Below the pieces are notes generated by a model. The model saw only the letters and a program-made list of their open reading frames with translations. It was not told the DNA's origin and ran no database searches. DNA of 64,000 nucleotides from Marinobacter pelagius (GTDB taxonomy: Bacteria; Pseudomonadota; Gammaproteobacteria; Pseudomonadales; Oleiphilaceae). Position 1 is the stretch's first letter, and each line of letters opens with the position of its first letter. Below, piece after piece: positions 8,278 to 17,120 of the stretch. The translations under genes were made by a program, and so were the position numbers. The stretch is from assembly GCF_003315345.1 (NCBI RefSeq), contig NZ_QNRO01000003.1:62001-126000 (forward strand), written 5' to 3'.

Positions 8278-10785
8278 ATGAGCGTTCTGCTGTTACTGAT
8301 CAGTGCCCTGGTACTCATCTACCTTGGCATCGGAGGCACCGTGGCAGCCGCGGTGATGGCCATTGCCACCGTTGTCGGCCTGTTCCAGGATGAATGGCAC
8401 CTTCTCAGCATCATCTTCGGCGGCATTTTCCTCGCGCTCGCACTGATCCTGGTCATTCCCGGCGACCTGCGTCTGGACAAGATCAGCCGCCCCCTGCTGG
8501 GCTGGGTTCGCAGCCGGCTGCCCAAACTGTCCGATACCGAACAGGAAGCGCTCAGCTCGGGCTCCGTGGACTGGGATGGCGAACTCTTCTCGGGCAAACC
8601 CAACTGGAACAAACTGCTGGACGCCAAGCCCGCCCACTTGACCAGCGAAGAGCAGGCCTTTCTCGATGGCCCGGTGGAAAAGCTCTGCGCCATGCTCGAT
8701 GACTGGAAGATCACCCATGAGCATTACGACCTGCCGGACAAGGTCTGGAAGTTCATCAGGGAGAACGGCTTCTTCGGCCTGGTCATTCCCAAGGAGGACG
8801 GCGGCCTCGGTTTCTCCAACACCGCCCACTCCGAAATTGTCATGAAGATCTCCACCCGCAGCGTCTCGGCAGCGGTTACCGTCATGGTGCCCAACTCCCT
8901 GGGCCCGGGTGAGCTGCTGATGCACTACGGCACCGACGGCCAGAAACAGCATTACCTCCCGCGCCTGGCCCAGGGCGAGGAAATTCCCTGCTTTGCCCTG
9001 ACCTCCCCGGTGGCCGGCTCTGACGCGGGCGCCATTCCGGACAAGGGCATCGTCTGCAAGGGTGAGTGGAACGGCGAGGAAGTGCTGGGCCTCAAGGTGA
9101 CCTGGAACAAGCGGTACATCACCCTGGCCCCGGTGGCCACCCTGATTGGTCTGGCCATCAAGGTCTACGACCCCGAGCACCTGGTGGGCGAAGACGACGA
9201 GGTGGGCGTCACCTGTGTGCTGGTACCCAAGGACACTGACGGTGTGAACGCCGGCGCCCGCCACCTGCCCATGAACACCGTATTCATGAACGGGCCCACC
9301 TGGGGCACCGACGTTTTCATTCCCATGGAACAGGTGATCGGCGGCCAGGACATGCTCGGCAAGGGCTGGACCATGCTGCTGGAGTGCCTGTCCATCGGCC
9401 GCTCCATCTCCCTGCCCGCCCTGGGCACCGGTGCCGGCAAGGTGGCCAGCCTGGCCACCGGTTCCTACGCCTACACCCGGGAGCAGTTCGGCCGCTCCAT
9501 CAGCCAGTTTGAAGGCGTGCAGGAAGCCCTGGAACCCATCGCCGGCTATACCTATATGATGGACGCCGCCCGCCTGCTCACCTCCGGCATGCTGGACCGG
9601 GGCGTGCGCCCCTCCGTGCCCTCGGCGGTGCTGAAATATCGTAACACCGACCTGATGCGGGAAGTGATCAACCACGCCATGGACGTTGTCGCCGGCCGCG
9701 GCGTCATCACCGGCCCCCGCAACTTCCTGGCCCGGGCCTACCAGGCGGTGCCCATCGGCATCACCGTGGAAGGCGCCAACATCCTCACCCGCAGCCTGAT
9801 GATCTTCGGCCAGGGCTCAATCCGCTGCCATCCGTTTATCGTCGAGGAAATCGAGGCGGCGGGCATGGAAGATGAAGACAAAGCGGCGAAGAAATTCGAC
9901 GGCATCTTCTACCGCCACCTGGCCCACACCACCCGCAATGCCCTACGGGCGTTCCTGCTGGCACTGACCGGGGGTGTGATCGAATCGGTACCGCGGCACG
10001 GCGAAATCAAACGCCATTACCGCCAGCTGGCCCGGTTCTCCGCGGCCTTCGCCCTGATGACCGACGTCACTCTGCTTACCGTTGGCGGCGGCCTGAAAGC
10101 CCGTCAGCGCCTGTCCGGCCGGATGGCGGACTGCCTGGTACACCTCTACTACGCCACTGCGGTGATCAAGCAATGGCACGAGGAAGGCTACCCGGATGAC
10201 CAGCGGCCACTGGTGGAATGGAACCTGAAAACCTGTCTGCGGGATCTGCAGGGCTCCATGCGCGAAGCCATCATCAACTTCCCGGTGCCGGCCCTGCGCT
10301 GGCCGCTACGCCTGCTGGTATTCCCGCTCGGCGCCACCGGCCTCAATGGCCCGGATGATGGACTCGGCACCAAAGTCGCCCGCACCATTGTCGAGGATAC
10401 TCCGGTGCGACAACGCATCAGCCGCGGCGCCTACACCAATATGGACCCGGAAGATCCGCTGGGCCGCGTACTCAACGCCTACAAACTGGCGAACGAAACC
10501 GCCGGCATGCGTGGTCGCCTGCATGAAGCCATCCGCAACCGCGATGAGGACGAACTGGATGGCATTGCCCTGCTGATGGGCCACGAGCGCAAGGAGCTGG
10601 TGAACTGGGCCTGTGCCGAAGGCGTGGTAAAGGCAGACGAGTGTGACAAGCTGCTGGAGGCTCTGGAAGCCCTTTACGATGTTATCCGGGTGGATGCGTT
10701 TGATGAGGATGGCCTGAAGGCCCTGTCCCGCTGCGCCAAGGGTAAGCGCAAGGTAGTCGAACGCTCACCAAAAGAAGAAACATAA
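8278..10785 (+). CDS. fadE: Acyl-CoA dehydrogenase FadE
   Basis: 835 residues, close to E. coli FadE (814). Two or three N-terminal hydrophobic helices (about residues 1-60) would anchor it in the inner membrane. The acyl-CoA dehydrogenase core follows with the signature ALTSPVAGSDAGAI and a long C-terminal extension of the DUF1974 type containing the SRGAYTNMDPEDPLGR segment. It carries out the first FAD-dependent step of fatty acid beta-oxidation. A strong ATGGAGG box precedes the ATG. TrmO follows 15 nt downstream. FadE fits the oil- and lipid-degrading habit suggested by the two flavin monooxygenases in the window. Confidence 0.95.
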   Translation: MSVLLLLISALVLIYLGIGGTVAAAVMAIATVVGLFQDEWHLLSIIFGGIFLALALILVIPGDLRLDKISRPLLGWVRSRLPKLSDTEQEALSSGSVDWDGELFSGKPNWNKLLDAKPAHLTSEEQAFLDGPVEKLCAMLDDWKITHEHYDLPDKVWKFIRENGFFGLVIPKEDGGLGFSNTAHSEIVMKISTRSVSAAVTVMVPNSLGPGELLMHYGTDGQKQHYLPRLAQGEEIPCFALTSPVAGSDAGAIPDKGIVCKGEWNGEEVLGLKVTWNKRYITLAPVATLIGLAIKVYDPEHLVGEDDEVGVTCVLVPKDTDGVNAGARHLPMNTVFMNGPTWGTDVFIPMEQVIGGQDMLGKGWTMLLECLSIGRSISLPALGTGAGKVASLATGSYAYTREQFGRSISQFEGVQEALEPIAGYTYMMDAARLLTSGMLDRGVRPSVPSAVLKYRNTDLMREVINHAMDVVAGRGVITGPRNFLARAYQAVPIGITVEGANILTRSLMIFGQGSIRCHPFIVEEIEAAGMEDEDKAAKKFDGIFYRHLAHTTRNALRAFLLALTGGVIESVPRHGEIKRHYRQLARFSAAFALMTDVTLLTVGGGLKARQRLSGRMADCLVHLYYATAVIKQWHEEGYPDDQRPLVEWNLKTCLRDLQGSMREAIINFPVPALRWPLRLLVFPLGATGLNGPDDGLGTKVARTIVEDTPVRQRISRGAYTNMDPEDPLGRVLNAYKLANETAGMRGRLHEAIRNRDEDELDGIALLMGHERKELVNWACAEGVVKADECDKLLEALEALYDVIRVDAFDEDGLKALSRCAKGKRKVVERSPKEET

Positions 10786-10800
10786 ATTGCAGGCGACACA

Positions 10801-11292
10801 ATGAGCGACCCTGGAGAATTGCGCCCCAACGAGCAGGCAGTCGAACTCGGACCAGCCTCGGACGCCACATTGCGCTTCATCGGTACCATCCGGACCCCCT
10901 GGCGTGACCGCCGTGATTGCCCGCGCCAGGGGCGCCTGGACGGCCCGGAATGCCAGCTGGTTCTGGATCCTGTCTGGCATGACGGGCTGAAAGGCCTTGA
11001 AGACTATGACACCATCGAGGTGCTCTATTGGCTGGACAAAAGCCGCCGCGACCTGGTCCGGCAAAACCCCAAAAGCGATGGGCAAACGTTCGGAACCTTT
11101 GCGCTGCGCTCGCCGGTGCGGCCCAATCCGATCGGCACGTCCATCGTCAAACTGGTTGGAATTGAAGAGGGCACCTTGATCGTGCGCGGCCTCGATTGCC
11201 TTGATGGCACCCCCCTGGTGGACATCAAACCCGACCGCTGCGCCTTCAGCCCGAAAGCACCCCCGAAAACCGGCGACAACCAGATCCCATAG
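10801..11292 (+). CDS. trmO: TrmO (TsaA/YaeB) tRNA m6t6A37 methyltransferase, short form
   Basis: 163 residues. The fold signature is clear: LRFIGTIRTPWRDRRDCPRQ at the start, then FGTFALRSPVRPNPIGTSIV and LDCLDGTPLVDIKPD, the conserved SAM-binding beta-barrel motifs of the TsaA/YaeB family. E. coli TrmO (235 residues) methylates N6 of t6A37 in tRNA-Thr. This protein corresponds to the N-terminal catalytic domain only and lacks the C-terminal part, as do many family members. It begins 15 nt after fadE and is probably on the same transcript. Confidence 0.85.
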   Translation: MSDPGELRPNEQAVELGPASDATLRFIGTIRTPWRDRRDCPRQGRLDGPECQLVLDPVWHDGLKGLEDYDTIEVLYWLDKSRRDLVRQNPKSDGQTFGTFALRSPVRPNPIGTSIVKLVGIEEGTLIVRGLDCLDGTPLVDIKPDRCAFSPKAPPKTGDNQIP

Positions 11293-11303
11293 CAAGACAT
11301 GTT

Positions 11304-11324
11304 GCGGCCCGGCCTATGGGCCGC
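11304..11324. terminator. Terminator-like hairpin after trmO
   Basis: A GC-rich stem GCGGCCC / GGGCCGC with a 7-nt loop lies 11 nt after the trmO stop. It lacks a T-run, so it may be a weak or factor-assisted terminator separating fadE-trmO from the liv operon. Confidence 0.4.
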
Positions 11325-11389
11325 GGTCAGGAGCCATCGCATGGCTACCTCTAGTTCACTAGCCAGGGTTCCCTGACTCCTGTCTTTTC

Positions 11390-11419
11390 TTGACAGATTC
11401 CACACTCGCCTACTATTAC
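11390..11419 (+). promoter_or_regulatory. Candidate sigma-70 promoter of the liv-type operon
   Basis: A perfect -35 hexamer TTGACA at 11390-11395 is followed at 18 bp by TATTAC (11414-11419), with TACTAT also available at a 15-bp spacing. It lies about 115 nt before the livG GTG. Nothing else is recognisable in the 243-nt gap apart from the hairpin at 11304-11324. Confidence 0.5.
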
Positions 11420-11535
11420 TGAAGGTCAGTTCAATTGGCAGTATCTGCAACCTTTTCAGAACAAACTTGAATAACAAGAAATAACAGAGCTACAGCGCAC
11501 AAGTAGCCGACTTCAACCGAAAGGGGTGTATTTCC

Positions 11536-12324
11536 GTGAACGACCAGCCTGCGGGCGAGCACACAACGTCTCCCCCGATCATTCTTGAAACCCGGAATCT
11601 GAAGAAGGATTTCAAAGGCTTCACCGCCATCAACAACGTCAATGTGAAGGTAGAGACGGGGAGCATCCATGCCCTGATTGGCCCTAACGGTGCCGGCAAA
11701 ACCACCTTTTTCAACCTGCTGACCCATTTTCTCAAACCCAGTGCCGGACAGATTATCTACGACGGCAAAGACATCACTCACTCCAGACCCGCCGGTATTG
11801 CACAGCAAGGCCTGATCCGCTCATTCCAGATCTCGGCAGTATTTCCACACCTGTCTGCCCGTGAGAATGTAAGAATTGCCCTGCAACGCACACTCGGGGT
11901 GTCCTACCAGTTCTGGCGATCGAGGCGGGTGCTGGATCAGCTGAATGAAGAAGCCCAGGCAACCCTGGAATTGGTGGAGCTTGGCCCCTTTGCCGACACC
12001 AAGGCGGTCGAGCTGCCTTACGGCCAGAAACGGGCGCTGGAAATCGCCACTACCATCGCCCTCAAACCGCGGCTGATGCTGCTGGATGAACCGACCCAAG
12101 GCATGAGTCCCGAGGATGTGGGCACCGTCACCGATCTGATCAAGCGGGTCGTCGAAGGCCGGACCATTGTCATGGTGGAACACAACCTGAATGTAGTCGC
12201 CACCCTCGCCGACACCATCACCGTGCTTAACCGGGGCGAAGTACTGGCGGAAGGCAATTACGACACCGTCTCCACGAACCCCGCCGTGATGGAAGCCTAC
12301 ATGGGGACCACCGATGCCGCCTGA
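11536..12324 (+). CDS. livG: Branched-chain amino acid type ABC transporter ATPase (LivG)
   Basis: 262 residues. Walker A GPNGAGKTT, the family-specific LPYGQKRALEIA in the signature region, and Walker B LMLLDEPTQGM are intact. It energises import by the LivH/LivM permeases encoded downstream. The start is GTG with AAGGGG ten bases upstream. It is the first gene of a tightly packed operon livG-F-K-H-M-OCD, and its last 11 nt overlap livF. The gene order, with ATPases first, is common for HAAT-family transporters of amino acids, amides or aromatic acids, so the solute is not fixed by homology. Confidence 0.93.
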   Translation: MNDQPAGEHTTSPPIILETRNLKKDFKGFTAINNVNVKVETGSIHALIGPNGAGKTTFFNLLTHFLKPSAGQIIYDGKDITHSRPAGIAQQGLIRSFQISAVFPHLSARENVRIALQRTLGVSYQFWRSRRVLDQLNEEAQATLELVELGPFADTKAVELPYGQKRALEIATTIALKPRLMLLDEPTQGMSPEDVGTVTDLIKRVVEGRTIVMVEHNLNVVATLADTITVLNRGEVLAEGNYDTVSTNPAVMEAYMGTTDAA

Positions 12325-13033
12325 AAAACGTCCGGAGTTGCTCCGAATCGAGAACCTGCACGCGTGGTACGGTGAGTCCCACATTCTCCACGGTATGAAC
12401 CTGACGCTGCACGAAGGCGAGGTGATCACGCTGCTGGGTCGCAACGGGTCCGGGCGCACCACCACCCTGAAGGCCATTCTCGGGCTGGTGGGCCGGCGTA
12501 CCGGTTCCATCAAGATCCACGGTACCGAAGTCATCAACATGCCCACGCACCGGATTGCCCATGTAGGAAAGCTGGGCTATTGCCCGGAAGAACGTGGGAT
12601 TTTCGCCTCCCTCAATGTCGATGAAAACCTGGAACTACCCCCTGTCGTCGCCGAAGGCGGCATGTCGGTTAACGACATCTACACCATGTTTCCGAACCTC
12701 AAGGAACGGCGTAAAAGCCAGGGCTCCAAGCTCTCTGGTGGTGAACAGCAGATGCTGGCCATTGCCCGTATCCTGCGCACGGGTGCCAACCTGTTATTGC
12801 TGGACGAGATTACCGAAGGGTTAGCTCCCGTAATCCTGAAGTCCCTGGATCAGGTGATTCGCAAGCTGCGGGAGAAGGGCTTCACCATCATCCTGGTGGA
12901 GCAGAACTTCCGCTTTGCTGCCCCTTTGGCGGACCGCCACTATGTTATTGAACACGGTCAGGTGGTGGAACAGATTGACGCCGCTGACCTTGAGGCCAAA
13001 AAAGAGCAGTTGAACAGGCACCTGAGTGTCTGA
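12314..13033 (+). CDS. livF: Branched-chain amino acid type ABC transporter ATPase (LivF) with altered Walker A
   Basis: 239 residues. The P-loop reads GRNGSGRTTT: the invariant Walker A lysine is replaced by arginine (codon CGC). The signature KLSGGEQQMLAIAR is normal, but Walker B continues LLLLDEITEGLAP, with Ile where Pro is usual. The partner LivG keeps a canonical Walker A, so the pair may have one degenerate and one consensus ATP site. Some family members are remembered to carry Arg here, so this may be lineage-typical rather than a defect. The ATG overlaps livG by 11 nt. Confidence 0.9.
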   Translation: MPPEKRPELLRIENLHAWYGESHILHGMNLTLHEGEVITLLGRNGSGRTTTLKAILGLVGRRTGSIKIHGTEVINMPTHRIAHVGKLGYCPEERGIFASLNVDENLELPPVVAEGGMSVNDIYTMFPNLKERRKSQGSKLSGGEQQMLAIARILRTGANLLLLDEITEGLAPVILKSLDQVIRKLREKGFTIILVEQNFRFAAPLADRHYVIEHGQVVEQIDAADLEAKKEQLNRHLSV

Positions 13034-13097
13034 GCCCGTGGGCCTGGGGCGCGACTAGCGCACCGACCCTGAATCTAATAAGAAAAGGAATCCCACT

Positions 13098-14315
13098 ATG
13101 TTCAAGCACTGGAAACAAGGTCTGGCAAGTGCCGTCGCAATGGCCACGCTGGCGATACCGCTTACCGCAGCCGCTGAGCTTTCAGACGGTAAACTCAAAA
13201 TTGGTGTACTCAGTGACATGTCCGGGGTTTACAAAGCCCTGGAAGGCCCCGGGGCCGTGGTCGCGGCCAAGATGGCCATCGAAGACTTCGGAGGTTCGGT
13301 CCTCGGCCAGCCCGTGGAAGTCATCTCCGCGGATCACCAGAACAAGCCGGACATTGGCGCGAGTACCGCCCGGGAGTGGATCGACGCCGAAGAAGTCGAC
13401 ATGATCACCGCGCTGGACAATTCCTCGGTGGCCCTGTCAGTTCAGGGTCTGGCCAATGACAAGAAAATCATCACCATGAACACCGGGGCCGGCACCACCG
13501 CCCTAACCGAGGATCAGTGCACGCCCTATGGCATCCACTATGTCTACGATACCCACGCCTTGCCTGTGGGCACGGCCACAGCCATGGTCAAGAACGGTGG
13601 CGAGAGCTGGTTCTTCATCACTGCTGACTATGCCTTTGGTCATTCCCTGCGTGACAACACCGGCGCGGTCGTGGAAAGCCTCGGGGGCAAAGTGGTTGGC
13701 AACGTCAACGCACCGCTGTCCACCAACGATTTCTCTTCCTACCTGTTGCAGGCGCAGTCTTCTGGCGCCGACGTGATTGGCCTGGCCAACGCCGGGCAGG
13801 ATACGGTGAATGCCATCAAACAGGCCAACCAGTTCCGGATTGTGCAAGGCGGTCAGAAACTGGCGGGCATGCTCGTGTTCATCACCGACGTGCATAGCAT
13901 GGGCCTGGATATTGCCCAGGGCCTGCAGTTCACCACCGCCTTTGTGTGGAACCAGAACGACGAGACCCGGGCCTGGTCTGAACGATTCCATGAGCGCCAC
14001 GGTGCTATGCCCACCATGGTGCACGCCGGCGTTTACTCGGCTGTCACCAACTATCTGAAAGCGGTCAAGGAGACTGGCACCGACGACAGCGATACCGTTC
14101 GCGCCAAGCTGGGCGAGATGACCCTGAACGACATGTTCGTGAAAAACGGCTCCATCCTGCCCAACGGCACCATGCTGCACGACATGTACCTGGTAGAAGT
14201 GAAGAAACCCTCGGAGTCCGAAAGCGAATGGGACCTGCTGAGGGTGGTATCGAAGATTCCAGCGGAGCAGGCATTTATTCCGCTGTCCGAATCCAAGTGT
14301 CCGCTGGTTAACTAA
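13098..14315 (+). CDS. livK: Periplasmic substrate-binding protein of the Liv-type transporter
   Basis: 405 residues. A Sec signal peptide (MFKHWKQGLASAVAMATLAI, cleavage after TAAA) is followed by a type I periplasmic-binding fold of the LivJ/LivK (Peripla_BP_6) family. Typical segments are KIGVLSDMSGVYKALEGPGA at the start of the mature protein and WFFITADYAFGHSL in the second lobe. It delivers the solute to LivH/LivM. AAGGA lies before the ATG. The cluster contains no catabolic enzyme except the cyclodeaminase homologue, which hints at an amino or imino acid as solute. Confidence 0.92.
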   Translation: MFKHWKQGLASAVAMATLAIPLTAAAELSDGKLKIGVLSDMSGVYKALEGPGAVVAAKMAIEDFGGSVLGQPVEVISADHQNKPDIGASTAREWIDAEEVDMITALDNSSVALSVQGLANDKKIITMNTGAGTTALTEDQCTPYGIHYVYDTHALPVGTATAMVKNGGESWFFITADYAFGHSLRDNTGAVVESLGGKVVGNVNAPLSTNDFSSYLLQAQSSGADVIGLANAGQDTVNAIKQANQFRIVQGGQKLAGMLVFITDVHSMGLDIAQGLQFTTAFVWNQNDETRAWSERFHERHGAMPTMVHAGVYSAVTNYLKAVKETGTDDSDTVRAKLGEMTLNDMFVKNGSILPNGTMLHDMYLVEVKKPSESESEWDLLRVVSKIPAEQAFIPLSESKCPLVN

Positions 14316-14353
14316 CTGCAGGATCAACCACTGCTTCCGGGGAGATAGCCGAC

Positions 14354-15250
14354 GTGTCGATGCAGGTCATAATGGCCCAAGCGCTGCTTGGGCTGAACGT
14401 GGGTGTGTTTTACGCCATGTTGAGCCTGGGGCTGGCGGTGATATTCGGTTTGCTGAATATCATCAACTTCGCTCATGGCGCCATGTACATGCTTGGGGCA
14501 TTCATTGCGCTCATCGGCTACTCTCTCCTGGAACAATGGTTCGGAATCAGTCTTCAGATAGGATTCTGGGCGTCACTGCTGGTGGCGCCCCTCATTGTCG
14601 GCATTCTCGGGGTGCTGATTGAACGTCTGTTCCTCAAGCGACTCTACGACCTGGACCACATTTACGGCTTGTTGCTCACCTTTGGCATCACGCTCATTCT
14701 GCAGGGTTTGTTCGCCAACTATTTCAACGTTTCCGGCACGCCCTACCCGGGCCAGCCGGAGTCTCTGAGCGGCGTGGTAAACCTCGGGTTCATGTACTTC
14801 CCCACCTACCGCCTGTTTGCCATCGTGTTTTCCCTGGTGGTCTGTTTCGCCACCTGGTGGGTCATCGAACACACCAAACTCGGTTCCCGGTTACGGGCCG
14901 GCGTGGAGAACCCCGACCTGACCCAGGCCTTCGGACTGAATGTCCCTCGCATGGTCACGCTGACCTTCGCCTTCGGCGCTGGCCTGGCAGGCCTGGCCGG
15001 GGTGCTGGCGGCACCCATCTACTCCGTCAGCCCGCTGATGGGCGCTGACCTCATCATCGTAGTGTTTGCCGTGGTGGTCATTGGCGGTATGGGCTCGATC
15101 ATGGGTGCCATCCTGTCCGGCCTCGCGCTCGGGCTGGTTGAAGGGCTGACCAAGGTGTTCTACCCGCCCGCCGCGAGTACCGTGATTTTCTTCCTTATGG
15201 TGCTGGTACTGCTGTTCCGTCCCGCCGGTCTGTTTGGTAAGGAGAAATAA
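14354..15250 (+). CDS. livH: Liv-type ABC transporter permease (LivH)
   Basis: 298 residues with eight or so hydrophobic helices. LGLAVIFGLLNIINFAHGAM is the conserved N-terminal segment of LivH permeases, and VVVIGGMGSIMGAILSGLAL is the conserved coupling region that contacts the ATPases. The start is taken as GTG at 14354, with GGGGAGA about nine bases upstream; an ATG two codons later is also possible. LivM follows after 5 nt. Confidence 0.92.
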   Translation: MSMQVIMAQALLGLNVGVFYAMLSLGLAVIFGLLNIINFAHGAMYMLGAFIALIGYSLLEQWFGISLQIGFWASLLVAPLIVGILGVLIERLFLKRLYDLDHIYGLLLTFGITLILQGLFANYFNVSGTPYPGQPESLSGVVNLGFMYFPTYRLFAIVFSLVVCFATWWVIEHTKLGSRLRAGVENPDLTQAFGLNVPRMVTLTFAFGAGLAGLAGVLAAPIYSVSPLMGADLIIVVFAVVVIGGMGSIMGAILSGLALGLVEGLTKVFYPPAASTVIFFLMVLVLLFRPAGLFGKEK

Positions 15251-15255
15251 GCGCC

Positions 15256-16176
15256 ATGACCAACCGCATCCTCTTTATCATCATGCTGGTGGCAGGCCTG
15301 ACGGCCCCTCTTTACGCCTACCCGGTATTCGTCATGGACCTGCTGTGCTTTGCGCTGTTTGCCTGCGCCTTCAACCTGTTGCTGGGGTATGCCGGCCTGC
15401 TCTCATTCGGGCATGCCGCATTCTTCGGCGGCGCCGCCTACATTACCGGTTACGTCACCAAGGAATGGGGGTTTGGCCCGCTGCTGGGCATACTCGCCGG
15501 CGCGGCGTTTGCCATGGTGATCGGTACGATCTTCGGGTTCCTGGCCATACGCCGACAGGGTATCTACTTCGCCATGGTGACCCTGGCACTGGCACAGATC
15601 ATCTACTTCCTGGCCCTTCAGATGCCCTTCACCGGTGGCGAAAACGGCCTGCAGGGGATCCCCCGGGGCCAGCTATTCGGCCTCATTGACCTGAACAACT
15701 CCCTTTCCATGTACTACTTCGTATTCGCCATCTTCCTCATTGGCTTCGGCATCATCTATCGCACCATCAATTCGCCCTTCGGGGAGGTGCTGCAGGCGAT
15801 ACGGGAAAACGAATCCCGGGCCCTGTCCCTGGGGTACGACGTCGATCACTTCAAACTTCTGGCGTTCGTGATCTCTGCCACCCTCGCCGGGCTGGCCGGC
15901 GCCACCAAAGCTATCATTTTCCAGTTTGCAGCACTCACCAGTGCTCACTGGCAAACCTCCGGGGAGGTCATCCTGATGACCCTGGTCGGCGGATTGGGCA
16001 CGATATTCGGCCCGGTGCTTGGTGCCATCACCGTGGGTGCACTCAGCCACGAGCTATCCGCCTTTGGCTCCTGGGTGCAGGTTATTCTCGGCACCATTTT
16101 CGTGGTCTGCGTCATGGTATTCCGTCGCGGCATCGTCGGCGAAATCCAGCGATTGGCCAGCCGTAAACAGGGTTAG
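15256..16176 (+). CDS. livM: Liv-type ABC transporter permease (LivM)
   Basis: 306 residues. NLLLGYAGLLSFGHAAFFGG near residue 40 and LVGGLGTIFGPVLGAI near residue 245 are the hallmark segments of LivM permeases. It pairs with LivH to form the membrane channel. It has no extra N-terminal domain, unlike E. coli LivM (425 residues), and so resembles the short form found in many HAAT transporters. The next gene starts 5 nt after the stop. Confidence 0.92.
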   Translation: MTNRILFIIMLVAGLTAPLYAYPVFVMDLLCFALFACAFNLLLGYAGLLSFGHAAFFGGAAYITGYVTKEWGFGPLLGILAGAAFAMVIGTIFGFLAIRRQGIYFAMVTLALAQIIYFLALQMPFTGGENGLQGIPRGQLFGLIDLNNSLSMYYFVFAIFLIGFGIIYRTINSPFGEVLQAIRENESRALSLGYDVDHFKLLAFVISATLAGLAGATKAIIFQFAALTSAHWQTSGEVILMTLVGGLGTIFGPVLGAITVGALSHELSAFGSWVQVILGTIFVVCVMVFRRGIVGEIQRLASRKQG

Positions 16177-16181
16177 GAACT

Positions 16182-17120
16182 ATGCGTGTTATTTCTGCAC
16201 AGGAGGTGGCCGGCGCACTGGTATGGTCGGCACTGATTGAACGACTCGCCACCACCTTTCGCGAAGGCGTGGAAGCACCGCCACGACATCACCACGCCAT
16301 GCACCGTCCGGACGGTGAGGCTACGATGCTCCTGATGCCGGCCTGGGAAGAGGCCGGATATATCGGCATGAAAATGGTCAACGTGTTTCCGCAGAATGCC
16401 AACGCAGGGCTGCCCGCCATCTCGGGGCTGTATATCCTGTGTGAAGGGGAGCATGGCACTCCCCTCGCATGTATGGACGGCAGTGCCCTGACCAGCCGCA
16501 GGACCGCAGCGGCTTCGGCACTGGCAGCGAGCGAGCTGGCCCGGAAGGATGCCGAATCACTGCTGGTGGTCGGCACCGGCAAACTGGCGCCAATGCTGAT
16601 CGAGGCTCACGCGGCCATCCGGCCCATCCGCACAGTGCGGGTCTGGGGCCGAAACCCCGACAAGGCCATGGCCCTGGCCGACCAATTCCGGGGCCGGTTC
16701 GACTGTCAGGCGGTAACGGATCTGGAAACCGCAGTACCCGAAGCAGACATCATCAGCTGCGCAACGCTGTCGACCGAACCGCTGGTCCGGGGTGAATGGC
16801 TGCGACCTGGCAGCCATCTGGATCTGGTGGGCGCATTCCGGCCATCCATGCGGGAAACCGACAGTCACTGCCTGGCCCGCAGCGAAGTCTTTGTGGACAC
16901 CTACGCCGGCGCCATGGGCGAAGCCGGCGACATCCTCCAGGCCATCGACGAAGGTGCGTTCAACAAGGGCGATTTGCGAGCCGAACTGGCGGAACTGCTG
17001 CGGGGCGAGAAACCGGGTCGCACCAACGACGAGGCCATCACGTTATTCAAATCGGTGGGTGCCTCGCTGGAAGACCTTGCCGCCGCCATTGAGGTCTGGG
17101 AAAGCCTGGAGCGCGGCTAG
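16182..17120 (+). CDS. Ornithine cyclodeaminase/mu-crystallin family protein
   Basis: 312 residues, standard for the OCD/mu-crystallin family. GMKMVNVFPQN marks the substrate-binding part, LLVVGTGKLAPMLIEAH the NAD(P)-binding Rossmann glycine loop, and HLDLVGAFRPSMRETD the region holding the catalytic Asp. Members act as ornithine cyclodeaminase, alanine dehydrogenase or 1-pyrroline-2-carboxylate/ketimine reductase. Placement as last gene of the liv operon suggests it handles the imported amino or imino acid. Its stop overlaps the convergent LysR stop by 4 nt. Which reaction it performs is open. Confidence 0.85.
   Translation: MRVISAQEVAGALVWSALIERLATTFREGVEAPPRHHHAMHRPDGEATMLLMPAWEEAGYIGMKMVNVFPQNANAGLPAISGLYILCEGEHGTPLACMDGSALTSRRTAAASALAASELARKDAESLLVVGTGKLAPMLIEAHAAIRPIRTVRVWGRNPDKAMALADQFRGRFDCQAVTDLETAVPEADIISCATLSTEPLVRGEWLRPGSHLDLVGAFRPSMRETDSHCLARSEVFVDTYAGAMGEAGDILQAIDEGAFNKGDLRAELAELLRGEKPGRTNDEAITLFKSVGASLEDLAAAIEVWESLERG

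Noticed and set aside
8293-9675. 460-residue minus-strand frame within fadE
   Set aside because: Antisense shadow; His/Gly/Ala-biased composition and no start signals.
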